Shown here one piece after another: positions 6,197 through 12,400 of a stretch of 14,672 bases of DNA. How positions within the stretch are numbered: the first letter of the stretch is position 1; every line of letters begins with the position of its first letter. The notes under the pieces were generated by a model, which was not told where the DNA came from, did no database searches, and saw only the letters and a program-made list of their open reading frames with translations. A program made the translations under genes and the position numbers. Origin of the DNA: an uncultured Bacillota bacterium (GTDB lineage Bacteria > Bacillota > Clostridia > Peptostreptococcales > Anaerovoracaceae); contig CAMNNG010000019.1 of NCBI GenBank assembly GCA_946545145.1, forward strand, positions 1 through 14,672. Direction: 5' to 3'.

Positions 6197-6208
6197 CCCC
6201 CATGGGGG
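6197..6208. promoter_or_regulatory. CsoR-type operator candidate (C-tract/G-tract palindrome)
   Basis: CCCCCATGGGGG is a perfect 12-bp palindrome in otherwise AT-rich intergenic DNA. CsoR-family operators typically have a C-run facing a G-run flanked by A/T. It is centred about 56 bases upstream of the predicted start of the csoR-like gene, somewhat far for direct promoter occlusion. Assignment is inference from form and position. Confidence 0.5.
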
Positions 6209-6313
6209 TTGCTTCCGTCATCTTCACTTAACGATTTCTCTGGATTGTATAAAATATGGCCCGCTTCTTCACAAAACCATCACATTTCACACATATACTG
6301 ACAAAAAGAAATC

Positions 6314-6330
6314 GTATGGGATCCCCATAC
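6314..6330. repeat. Short inverted repeat, possible hairpin or operator
   Basis: GTATGGG and CCCATAC face each other across three bases. On the plus strand a pyrimidine-rich stretch follows. No plus-strand gene ends here, so a terminator role is not obvious; it could be a protein-binding site. The rest of the 6131-6416 gap holds no gene I can support. Confidence 0.35.
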
Positions 6331-6365
6331 AGACTTTCCTTCTTTTATTTAATACACACACTTTG

Positions 6366-6391
6366 AAAAAACCGTGGTCCCACGGTTTTTT
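6366..6391 (-). terminator. Intrinsic terminator of the nhaC operon
   Basis: An A-run, the stem AACCGTG/CACGGTT with a four-base GTCC loop, and a T-run form a strong symmetrical hairpin that can act in both directions. It lies about 25 bases after the stop of the small gene downstream of the antiporter. Confidence 0.88.
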
Positions 6392-6416
6392 CATTTAGTG
6401 CTGTATTGATCGTTCT

Positions 6417-6578
6417 TTAGTAAGATCTCCACTGGTTTGCCAGGAAGGATTCTATCTCGAATGCATCAAGCTCCTCGTCGCTCCAGTCGTCGAACTCGAC
6501 CGAGCCGGGCGCTATGCCGTGCAGGATCAGGATGTTCTCGATATCTTCTATGATCTCATCTCTTTCCTCTATAGTCAT
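6417..6578 (-). CDS. 53-residue acidic small protein coupled to the antiporter
   Basis: A short open frame starts MTIEERDEIIEDIENIL and ends FLANQWRSY, 53 residues. It has 16 Asp/Glu against two Arg and no Lys, hence strongly acidic. It has no signal or membrane segment and is probably helical at its N-terminus. The ATG overlaps the antiporter stop codon (ATGA) and has GGAGG six bases upstream, within the last antiporter codons. A terminator follows directly. These signals make it a real gene. I do not recognise the family; the coupling suggests a cytoplasmic partner or regulator of the transporter, which is inference. Confidence 0.8.
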   Translation of the reverse strand: MTIEERDEIIEDIENILILHGIAPGSVEFDDWSDEELDAFEIESFLANQWRSY

Positions 6579-7969
6579 GCTATTCCTCCGTGAAGTTTCA
6601 TTTTGCCAAATACTTTGCCCGGAGCATTATACCACGAACCGAGCCTTTCGACAAAATGCTTCGACAGGAGATAGTAGACCGGCAGTACGAAGACGAAGAA
6701 GGAGAATGCGAGAGCTCCGCTTCCTGCGCCGAGCACCGAGAACACCGCCATGCAGGCCGAGCTCCAGGGAGCCCATGTGGCCGAAAGGACAGTCGTGTTC
6801 TCTATATCTATCGCCATTTCCTCCATGCCGCCCGTCTTTCTGTAAGCGCTCTTGAGGATCATGCCGTTCATAAGGATCGCCACGCTCTGGCTGCAGAACA
6901 GTCCCGAGAACATTGTTCCCGTAAGGAGCGTCATCTCCGCGCGGCCGAACCTTTCGCATCCAGCCGCCGCAAGCCTTACGACGTCTCTGAACATGTGTGT
7001 CTGCTTGATTATTTCTGAGTAAGCGCACGATACCGCTATCATTGCGCTTACTTTGCCCATCGAGATCATGCCGCCGCCTGCGAAGATCGCAGCCAGCTCT
7101 GCACCTTCAGGGTCGTAACCCAACAGGAGAGTCTTCATCAGGACGAGGGGATCTTCGCCCTGGATCGCTACTGCCATCACCGCCGCTATCGCTGTGCTGA
7201 TCAGCGCCACTACCCTCACCTTGATGTGGAAGAGCGGAAGCACTATCATCACCAGCACCGGGATGAGCAGAAGGGGGCTGAACGTGAAGTTTTCAAGCAT
7301 CAGGCGGTCGATCGCGGGATCTACCGTTCCGAGCGGGTTCTTCATCGAAAGCACCGCGTACATTCCGATCGTTATCATCAGCGGGACGATCATCGTCCTC
7401 GCCATCTTCTTCATGTTGTCATATACTTCTGTCTTTGTTATGAATGCTGTGAGGTTCGCGCTCGAGGACACGGGCGAGAATCTGTCGCCGAAGTATCCGC
7501 CCGACAGGACAGCGCCTGCAGTCATGATGATGCTGACATCACCGGCCTTGGCTATCGTCACCAGGATGATCCCTATCGTTCCGGCGACTCCGAAGCTGGA
7601 GCCCATCGCGTATGAGAATACGCAGCAGAGCAGGAACGCTATGAGAAGGAACATGTTCGGTGTTATCATCGCGATCCCGTAGTGTACGAACATCGCTATA
7701 GTTCCGCTCGCGCGCCACGCCGCGGATATCATTCCTATCATAAGAAGAGTGATCACTACGAGCATGGACTCCGAAAGGCCGTTGCCCGCCATCCTTGCTA
7801 CGGCTTTGACGCTGTATCCCTGCTTCAGAGCCGCTGCAGCGTAGCAGAAGAACCCGACGATGAGCGGGAGAACAAGGTTGATGCCAAGGAGGGCGCATGT
7901 CATCATTACTGAGATGAACACGGCCGATGCTATTATTACATCTATATTTGTTTTTATCCTCGCCGCCAT
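6575..7969 (-). CDS. NhaC-family Na+/H+ antiporter or related Na+-coupled transporter
   Basis: The product is a 464-residue polytopic membrane protein with about eleven hydrophobic segments. The hallmark is GGYFGDRFSPVSSSANL (157-173), the NhaC-family core motif with its Asp-x-x-Ser-Pro pattern, preceded by GSSFGVAGTIG (123-133). A later segment holds NTTVLSATWAPWSSA, resembling the second conserved NhaC segment. Family members exchange Na+ for H+ or couple organic acid or amino acid movement to them, so the substrate cannot be assigned. I start at ATG 7969, with AAAGGA seven bases upstream. The frame stays open 48 codons further, but those starts lack ribosome sites and the sequence there is AT-rich intergenic DNA. 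A divergent LysR gene lies 233 bases away and a small protein is coupled at the 3' end. Confidence 0.88.
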   Translation of the reverse strand: MAARIKTNIDVIIASAVFISVMMTCALLGINLVLPLIVGFFCYAAAALKQGYSVKAVARMAGNGLSESMLVVITLLMIGMISAAWRASGTIAMFVHYGIAMITPNMFLLIAFLLCCVFSYAMGSSFGVAGTIGIILVTIAKAGDVSIIMTAGAVLSGGYFGDRFSPVSSSANLTAFITKTEVYDNMKKMARTMIVPLMITIGMYAVLSMKNPLGTVDPAIDRLMLENFTFSPLLLIPVLVMIVLPLFHIKVRVVALISTAIAAVMAVAIQGEDPLVLMKTLLLGYDPEGAELAAIFAGGGMISMGKVSAMIAVSCAYSEIIKQTHMFRDVVRLAAAGCERFGRAEMTLLTGTMFSGLFCSQSVAILMNGMILKSAYRKTGGMEEMAIDIENTTVLSATWAPWSSACMAVFSVLGAGSGALAFSFFVFVLPVYYLLSKHFVERLGSWYNAPGKVFGKMKLHGGIA

Positions 7970-8101
7970 CGTCTTTTCCTTTCCTCTGCCTTTTGATTTC
8001 TTATTCTTATCCATGCTTATCCAAGCGCCGTTTTTACCGGCTTGACTCTTCTTTGTATAGATGCTACCATCGTTATATATATTTGTAAAACTAATAGATT
8101 C

Positions 8102-8137
8102 AATGTTATCCATTTAGAAAATCAATATAGAAACATT
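8102..8137. promoter_or_regulatory. Candidate LysR operator between nhaC and lysR
   Basis: AATGTT (8102-8107) and AACATT (8132-8137) form an imperfect inverted repeat with extended similarity (AATGTTATC against AATGTTTCT) in the AT-rich divergent interval 7970-8202. The position suits a LysR-type site acting on both promoters. No clear -35/-10 pair is visible for either gene. Confidence 0.3.
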
Positions 8138-8202
8138 TCTCGTGTTTTGAAATGGACATTGCACCTTTCAGGAGCAAAAGCTGTCCCTCAGGAGGAAGAT
8201 TT

Positions 8203-9069
8203 ATGGAGATCAGAAACATAGAAACATTCGTAATGGCCGTTGAAAACAAGAGTTTTTCCAAGGCTGCAGAGATCCTCGGCTACACCCAGTCGACTGTAAC
8301 AGTCCATATAAAGCAGCTCGAAGAAGAATTCGGCGTCCTCCTTTTTGAGCGCATCGGCAAGCGGATACACCTGACGGAAGAGGGCGCGAAGTTCTACGAT
8401 CAGGCCGTCCGTATAATAAAGGAAGTAAAAAGCGCAGAAAAGCTCATGACAAAAAACGCCGAGCCGAACGGACTTCTCCGTCTTGGCACGGTCGCTTCGC
8501 TTTCCTCCCGAAGGATCCCGCAGCAGCTGCTCCATCTTCATGAAAGGTATCCGCTGATCAAGATAGTACTCGACTCGGAGGATCCGCTTACTCTGCTCGA
8601 CAAGCTCAGGCACAACGAGCTCGACATCCTCTATATGACCAGTGACGAAATATCCGGAAGCGACCTTGTGACCTGCTACGAAAAGAACGAGCCGCTTCAT
8701 TTCATCGCTGCGGCCGATCATCCCCTTGCCGGAAGGAAACGTGTATCGCTCGAAGAGATCCTCGCTCAGGATCTTGTTCTCTCAGAGCGGAATCTCAGTA
8801 TTCTGAAAAAAGTCACCGGCGACAGCATCCCTATCGAACCGTTCCTTCTTACAGGTATGCTCAACCTGATCATGGACACCGTCGCCCATAGCAGCGCAGT
8901 CTCCCTCCTTCCCGACTATGTAACCGCGGAAGAGATCAAAGCGGGGCATATAGCAAAAGTGCCCGTTGAGGGTCTCAACGAGCACCTTGAGCTCAAAGCT
9001 GTATATCATAAGAACAAATGGGTGACCCCTGAAATGGAGGCATATATCTCGATGCTCCCATCACAGTAA
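8203..9069 (+). CDS. LysR-family transcriptional regulator
   Basis: The product has 288 residues. Residues 1-60 form the winged helix-turn-helix typical of LysR (METFVMAVE-type start, FSKAAEILGYTQSTVTVHIKQLEEEFG, LFERIGKRIHLTEEG). A linker helix and an effector-binding domain (about 88-285, opening LRLGTVAS) follow. Start ATG 8203 is set by AGGAGG seven bases upstream; an earlier in-frame ATG at 8152 would add 17 residues without a ribosome site. It is the only plus-strand gene here and is divergent from nhaC, the usual arrangement for a LysR regulator and its target. It ends 19 bases from the convergent lipoprotein gene with no clear terminator between. The inducer is unknown. Confidence 0.92.
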   Translation: MEIRNIETFVMAVENKSFSKAAEILGYTQSTVTVHIKQLEEEFGVLLFERIGKRIHLTEEGAKFYDQAVRIIKEVKSAEKLMTKNAEPNGLLRLGTVASLSSRRIPQQLLHLHERYPLIKIVLDSEDPLTLLDKLRHNELDILYMTSDEISGSDLVTCYEKNEPLHFIAAADHPLAGRKRVSLEEILAQDLVLSERNLSILKKVTGDSIPIEPFLLTGMLNLIMDTVAHSSAVSLLPDYVTAEEIKAGHIAKVPVEGLNEHLELKAVYHKNKWVTPEMEAYISMLPSQ

Positions 9070-9088
9070 GCCGGGGCATGCCTGCTGA

Positions 9089-9739
9089 TCATTCGGAGAA
9101 CAGATCTACATACGCGTACTCTCCGCTCCTGTCCTTCGTTCGAAGCAGGACGTCTTCGCATCCCTTCGGGACCAGAAAGGCTATCTTTCCCTTATAATGG
9201 TCCGGCAGATAAAAGTCATAGCCCTGCGGCACGCTTCCGATCTGCTCCGTTTCTGTAAGACCGTCATACACCGCGTTTTCAAAGGTTATCTTCTCCCCGC
9301 CGTCAGATCCGACGACTTCAAAGGGGACTGTTACATCTGTAATACCGAACTCTCCCTGCGGAAAGTCTTTCGCGAATACGACTTCATATTCTGCAGCTGC
9401 ATAAGCGACCTTGTCGTTTCCCGGATCAGTGCTCACTGTTTCGTTCACTCCCGAAAGATTGTATTCCTCTATCATCTCTTTGACCTTCGCTTCGTCGGTT
9501 ATCACTTTCGTGATCCTTACTTTCGCGTTGTGGTTCTTCTTGTCTGCCTCTGCTTTCTTCGATATCTTTATCCATTCTCCTACGGCTGCCGCATCTACTT
9601 CTGCAGTCTGCTCTTCCGTTGGAACGACTGCGTTTGAGCCTTCATTTTCAGCCGGCGCATCACCGCCGCATCCACACAGGAGCGACGCGCACATAAGACT
9701 CATCAGCAGAACTGCGATTATTTTCTTTGTCTTTTTCAA
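9089..9739 (-). CDS. Uncharacterised lipoprotein
   Basis: I take a TTG start at 9739, giving 216 residues, because AGGAGG lies nine bases upstream and the product then begins with a textbook Lys-rich signal peptide. The upstream ATG at 9766 is buried in a hairpin and lacks ribosome-site spacing. The hydrophobic core ends in a lipobox-like LCGC with Cys24. A short acidic/Ala linker follows, then a domain of about 150 residues that looks largely beta-stranded (AKVRITKVITDE, AAAEYEVVFAKDFP, VTVPFEVVGSDGGEKITFENAVYDG). The second half (IAFLVPKGCEDVLLRT) resembles the end of immunoglobulin-like extracellular lipoproteins. I do not recognise the family. It follows parB across a parS site and a GC-rich hairpin; no clear promoter of its own is seen. 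Confidence 0.8.
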   Translation of the reverse strand: MKKTKKIIAVLLMSLMCASLLCGCGGDAPAENEGSNAVVPTEEQTAEVDAAAVGEWIKISKKAEADKKNHNAKVRITKVITDEAKVKEMIEEYNLSGVNETVSTDPGNDKVAYAAAEYEVVFAKDFPQGEFGITDVTVPFEVVGSDGGEKITFENAVYDGLTETEQIGSVPQGYDFYLPDHYKGKIAFLVPKGCEDVLLRTKDRSGEYAYVDLFSE

Positions 9740-9759
9740 AACCCTTCTCCTCCTCTGAT

Positions 9760-9777
9760 CCGTCATCTTCCTGACGG
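9760..9777 (-). repeat. 5'-leader hairpin upstream of lipoprotein start
   Basis: CCGTCA and TGACGG form a six-base stem with a six-base loop on the minus strand. It covers the alternative ATG at 9766 and ends just before the AGGAGG used by the TTG start. It may simply disfavour the upstream start. Confidence 0.4.
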
Positions 9778-9797
9778 CTTGTGTTTTGATATTGCAC

Positions 9798-9820
9798 GGC
9801 CCGCGCCTGTGGCGCGGGCC
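9798..9820. terminator. GC-rich hairpin downstream of parB
   Basis: GGCCCGCGCC and GGCGCGGGCC form a perfect 10-bp stem around TGT. For the leftward parAB transcript it comes 40 bases after the parB stop. The T-rich side (TGTTGTTCTC) is on the plus strand, where no gene ends; on the minus strand no U-tract follows. It may be a weak or factor-assisted terminator, or a stabilising 3' hairpin. Confidence 0.5.
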
Positions 9821-9843
9821 TGTTGTTCTCTTTCAGAACCGGA

Positions 9844-9859
9844 TGTTCCACGTGGAACA
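9844..9859. promoter_or_regulatory. parS centromere site 1
   Basis: TGTTCCACGTGGAACA is a perfect 16-bp palindrome matching the bacterial parS consensus TGTTNCACGTGNAACA. It lies one base past the parB stop codon. ParB loads here as a CTP-gated clamp and spreads along the DNA. Confidence 0.96.
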
Positions 9860-9860
9860 T

Positions 9861-10745
9861 TTATGCTCTAAGGTAATCTATAAGTCTCTCGAGTTCGTCT
9901 CTTCCGTAGTACTCGATCTCAATTTTTCCCTTCTTTGCTCCGAGTACGAGATTGACTTTGGTTCCGAGCTTCTCTTTCAGTTCGTTTTCTATCTGCATAA
10001 CTTCAGCGTTTTTACCCGGAGCTCTTCCCTTTGTCCTCGCGGTCTTTCCTTTACCGCCTGCAGCAAGGGCTTCGGCTGCTCTTACCGAAAGCTCTTCTTT
10101 TGCGATCTTTTCAGCCAGCGCGATCTGTTCCTTCTTCGTCTTCAGAGAAAGGATCGCCTTGCCGTGACCGCTGGTCAGCTTTCCTTCACTCATCATCGCT
10201 CTGATCTCTTCCGGAAGTTTAAGAAGTCTGAGAGAGTTCGTTATATAAGGTCTGCTCTTGCTGACGCTCTTCGAGACCTGCTCCTGAGTGAGGCCGTATG
10301 TCTTGATCATGTTGTTGAGGCCTTCCGCTTCTTCGATCGGATCGAGGTCTCTTCTCTGCATGTTCTCGATGATGGCGAAAAGCATCGTCTCTTCATCTGT
10401 AAGATCACGCACGAGGCAGGGGACGGTCTTGAGCCCCGCCCTTCTGGAGGCTCTCCAGCGTCTTTCGCCTGCAACGATCTCGTAGCCCTCTCCGGCTTTC
10501 CTAACGATAATAGGCTGTATGAGTCCGTGCTGCTCTATAGATCCCGCCAGCTCGTCAAGAGCTTCTTCATCAAATACCTTTCTGGGCTGCGCAGCATTCG
10601 GTTTGATATCATCTATGGATATTTCTTCTGCTCCGGCGATGACAGCAGCATCTGCCGCCGTATCTTCAGCAGGTGCCATTCCCAGTTCGCCAAACAGGGC
10701 ATCGAGTCCTTTGCCCAGGCCAGTGTTCTTCTTTTTTCCTGCCAT
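9861..10745 (-). CDS. parB: Chromosome partitioning protein ParB (Spo0J)
   Basis: This parS-binding CTPase clamp has 294 residues, the usual ParB size. The N-terminus GLGKGLDALFGE is the ParA-stimulating motif. The N-terminal domain has IKPNAAQPRK, the CTP-binding GERRWRA (93-99) and ENMQRRDL (127-134). A helix-turn-helix follows (about 151-175, LTQEQVSKSVSKSRPYITNSLRLL), and a basic Ala-rich segment leads to a C-terminal dimerisation domain. I start at ATG 10745, with GAGGGG at good spacing; it lies four bases after the parA stop. An upstream in-frame start at 10820 would place 25 extra residues inside parA. It acts with ParA and the two parS sites to load SMC and segregate origins. Confidence 0.97.
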   Translation of the reverse strand: MAGKKKNTGLGKGLDALFGELGMAPAEDTAADAAVIAGAEEISIDDIKPNAAQPRKVFDEEALDELAGSIEQHGLIQPIIVRKAGEGYEIVAGERRWRASRRAGLKTVPCLVRDLTDEETMLFAIIENMQRRDLDPIEEAEGLNNMIKTYGLTQEQVSKSVSKSRPYITNSLRLLKLPEEIRAMMSEGKLTSGHGKAILSLKTKKEQIALAEKIAKEELSVRAAEALAAGGKGKTARTKGRAPGKNAEVMQIENELKEKLGTKVNLVLGAKKGKIEIEYYGRDELERLIDYLRA

Positions 10746-10749
10746 CTTA

Positions 10750-11517
10750 CTACCCCTCAAGTTCCAGGAACTCTTCCGCAAATTCCGAATAAGCCTCTGC
10801 TCCCCTTGAATTCGGGTCATACTGGACTATCGGCATTCCATAACTCGGGGCTTCCGCAAGGCGAACATTCCTCGGGATCACTGTTGTGTATACTTTCTCA
10901 CGGAAATACTTCTTGACTTCCTCTACCACCTGTATGGAAAGATTCGTTCTTCCATCGAACATGCTGAGTATTACTCCTTCGATCTCAAGATCGGGGTTCA
11001 TGTTCTTCTTCACTATCTCTATAGTGCTCATCAGCTGGCTGACGCCTTCAAGCGCGTAATATTCGCACTGGATCGGGATCAGTACCGAATCAACAGCTGT
11101 AAGAGAGTTGATCGTAAGAAGTCCAAGCGAAGGAGGGCAATCTATGAAGATATAATCATACTTTGCCTTTACCGGTGCAAGAGCTGTTTTCAGTCTGCTC
11201 TCACGTCTTTCAAGCCTTACCAGTTCGACCTCTGCGCCGGCGAGCTGTACGCTGCCCGGTATCAGGTCGAGTCCTTCGACAGTTGTAGGGATTATCGCAT
11301 CTTCTGTGTTGATATCCGGATCAGTCAGAAGATCGTAAGTGGTCAATCCTGTGTCCTGCTTCGAAACACCGAGCCCGCTTGTCGTATTTCCCTGCGGATC
11401 GATGTCCAGAACAAGTATCTTTTTTCCGCGAACAGCCAGGCAGGCTGCAAGGTTGATATTAGTCGTTGTCTTACCAACGCCGCCTTTCTGGTTGAATATA
11501 GCAATCGCTTTTCCCAA
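10750..11517 (-). CDS. parA: Chromosome partitioning ATPase ParA (Soj)
   Basis: The product is a 255-residue ParA/MinD-type ATPase. The deviant Walker A KGGVGKTT (11-18) has the signature Lys, DIDPQGN (38-44) is the A'-type motif, and DCPPSLG is Walker B. The length matches chromosomal Soj proteins, with no plasmid-type N-terminal DNA-binding extension. It starts at TTG 11517 (MGKAIAIF) with AGGAGG seven bases upstream, so a rare start codon is compensated by a strong ribosome site. It moves ParB-parS complexes and in Bacillus also controls DnaA. It is in an operon with parB and directly downstream of rsmG; no noc gene sits between, unlike Bacillus. Confidence 0.97.
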   Translation of the reverse strand: MGKAIAIFNQKGGVGKTTTNINLAACLAVRGKKILVLDIDPQGNTTSGLGVSKQDTGLTTYDLLTDPDINTEDAIIPTTVEGLDLIPGSVQLAGAEVELVRLERRESRLKTALAPVKAKYDYIFIDCPPSLGLLTINSLTAVDSVLIPIQCEYYALEGVSQLMSTIEIVKKNMNPDLEIEGVILSMFDGRTNLSIQVVEEVKKYFREKVYTTVIPRNVRLAEAPSYGMPIVQYDPNSRGAEAYSEFAEEFLELEG

Positions 11518-11537
11518 TGCTTTTCCTCCTGATATTC

Positions 11538-11563
11538 AATACATTACATTATCTTTATGTATT
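11538..11563. repeat. Inverted repeat in the parA leader
   Basis: AATACAT and ATGTATT face each other across 12 bases within the parA 5' leader. A second pair, TACGT (11572-11576) and ACGTA (11588-11592), flanks the -10 box. Either could be an operator for ParA/ParB autoregulation or a leader hairpin. Confidence 0.35.
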
Positions 11564-11581
11564 CGTGTTTCTACGTCACTA

Positions 11582-11587
11582 ATTATA
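11582..11587 (-). promoter_or_regulatory. Candidate parA promoter (-10 box)
   Basis: A perfect TATAAT (11587-11582, minus strand) lies about 65 bases before the parA start. No good -35 is present: TGGAAT at 17-base spacing matches three of six. The promoter would begin just after the rsmG terminator/parS element and give parAB its own transcript. Confidence 0.55.
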
Positions 11588-11611
11588 ACGTATTTGCACT
11601 TAAGATTCCAC

Positions 11612-11648
11612 CAAAAAGAAAAAGAATGTTTCACGTGGAACATTCTTT
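11612..11648 (-). terminator. rsmG terminator built around parS
   Basis: On the minus strand AAAGAATGTT pairs with AACATTCTTT around the parS core (11648-11621), with a single mismatch in 28 bases, and is followed by a T-rich run to 11612. It begins 43 bases after the rsmG stop. The stem-plus-U-tract form fits an intrinsic terminator for the mnmE-mnmG-rsmG transcript. Confidence 0.65.
11627..11642. promoter_or_regulatory. parS centromere site 2
   Basis: TGTTTCACGTGGAACA matches the parS consensus TGTTNCACGTGNAACA with one asymmetric N pair. It lies between parA and rsmG. It sits at the centre of a longer 28-bp near-palindrome that also forms the rsmG terminator. Confidence 0.93.
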
Positions 11649-11691
11649 ACTCATTATGTGATTTCTGTGTGAATCAAATTCTTTAAAAAAC

Positions 11692-12396
11692 TTATCTAAT
11701 GGGCTTTTTTGAAGGCTTTCCGGCCTGTCTCGGATATTTCTCCGGCGTGCTGTTTTTCTTCACAATATATACACATGCGCCGGCTTTTTCATCATCACTC
11801 TCAGGAGTTATGTGATCGATCTCGCCTCCGAGCACATCGATCGCTTTTTCAGCAGCCTCGATCTCATCGGCATAGCCCTTCCCTTTTACTGCGACGAACG
11901 TCCCTCCGGTTTTGACGAAGGGGATGCAGTATTCCGAAAGAACGTTCAGCTCAGCGACCGCTCTGGAGACGCAAAGGTCGAAGGCTTCTCTCATAGAATC
12001 ATCACGCGCCGCATCTTCCGCTCTCGCGTGGACGCAGCTGACATTTCCGATCCCGAGATCTGCGCAGATACCTGCCACAAGATCCATCCTCTTGGCAAGC
12101 GAATCGAGGAGAACGAATTCCTTCTGTGGAAATGCTATTGCCATCGGGACGCCCGGAAATCCGGCGCCGCTTCCCACGTCGATTATCCTCTCAGCCGCAG
12201 CGAAAGCTTCATCGGCGCAGGGCAGCAGAGACTCTGCAAAATGGCGCTTTTCGAACTCTTCCGGCTCAGTTATCCTGGTCAGATTGATGCTCTTGTTCGC
12301 CTCAAGTATCGCGTCCATATAGCCCTTATACAGCGCGAGTTTCTCTTCTATATTGTTACATCCAATATTTCCCAGTTGCTTTCTCAGTATATCCAT
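11692..12396 (-). CDS. rsmG: 16S rRNA (guanine527-N7)-methyltransferase RsmG (GidB)
   Basis: The product is a 234-residue SAM-dependent enzyme that methylates N7 of G527 in the 530 loop of 16S rRNA. Visible family marks are INLTRITEPEEFEKRHF (37-53), the SAM-binding VGSGAGFPG (74-82), and CVSRAVAELNVLSEYC in the catalytic core. The C-terminal TPEKYPRQAGKPSKKP is the usual RsmG tail. The length is normal. ATG 12396 lies four bases after the mnmG stop with only a weak purine-rich leader, so coupled translation is likely. Loss of this gene in other bacteria gives low-level streptomycin resistance. It is followed by a terminator/parS element. Confidence 0.96.
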   Translation of the reverse strand: MDILRKQLGNIGCNNIEEKLALYKGYMDAILEANKSINLTRITEPEEFEKRHFAESLLPCADEAFAAAERIIDVGSGAGFPGVPMAIAFPQKEFVLLDSLAKRMDLVAGICADLGIGNVSCVHARAEDAARDDSMREAFDLCVSRAVAELNVLSEYCIPFVKTGGTFVAVKGKGYADEIEAAEKAIDVLGGEIDHITPESDDEKAGACVYIVKKNSTPEKYPRQAGKPSKKPIR

Positions 12397-12400
12397 ATGC

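Noticed and set aside
7970..8113. 48-codon N-terminal extension of the antiporter
   Set aside because: The frame is open, but upstream starts lack ribosome sites, the sequence is AT-rich intergenic DNA, and the ATG at 7969 has a good site.
9740..9766. ATG at 9766 as lipoprotein start
   Set aside because: It sits within a hairpin with purines almost touching the ATG; the TTG at 9739 has AGGAGG at proper spacing and gives a standard signal peptide.
9786..10916. Plus-strand open frame of 376 codons
   Set aside because: It runs antisense across parB and the end of parA and through a parS site. The peptide has no family features and no ribosome site.
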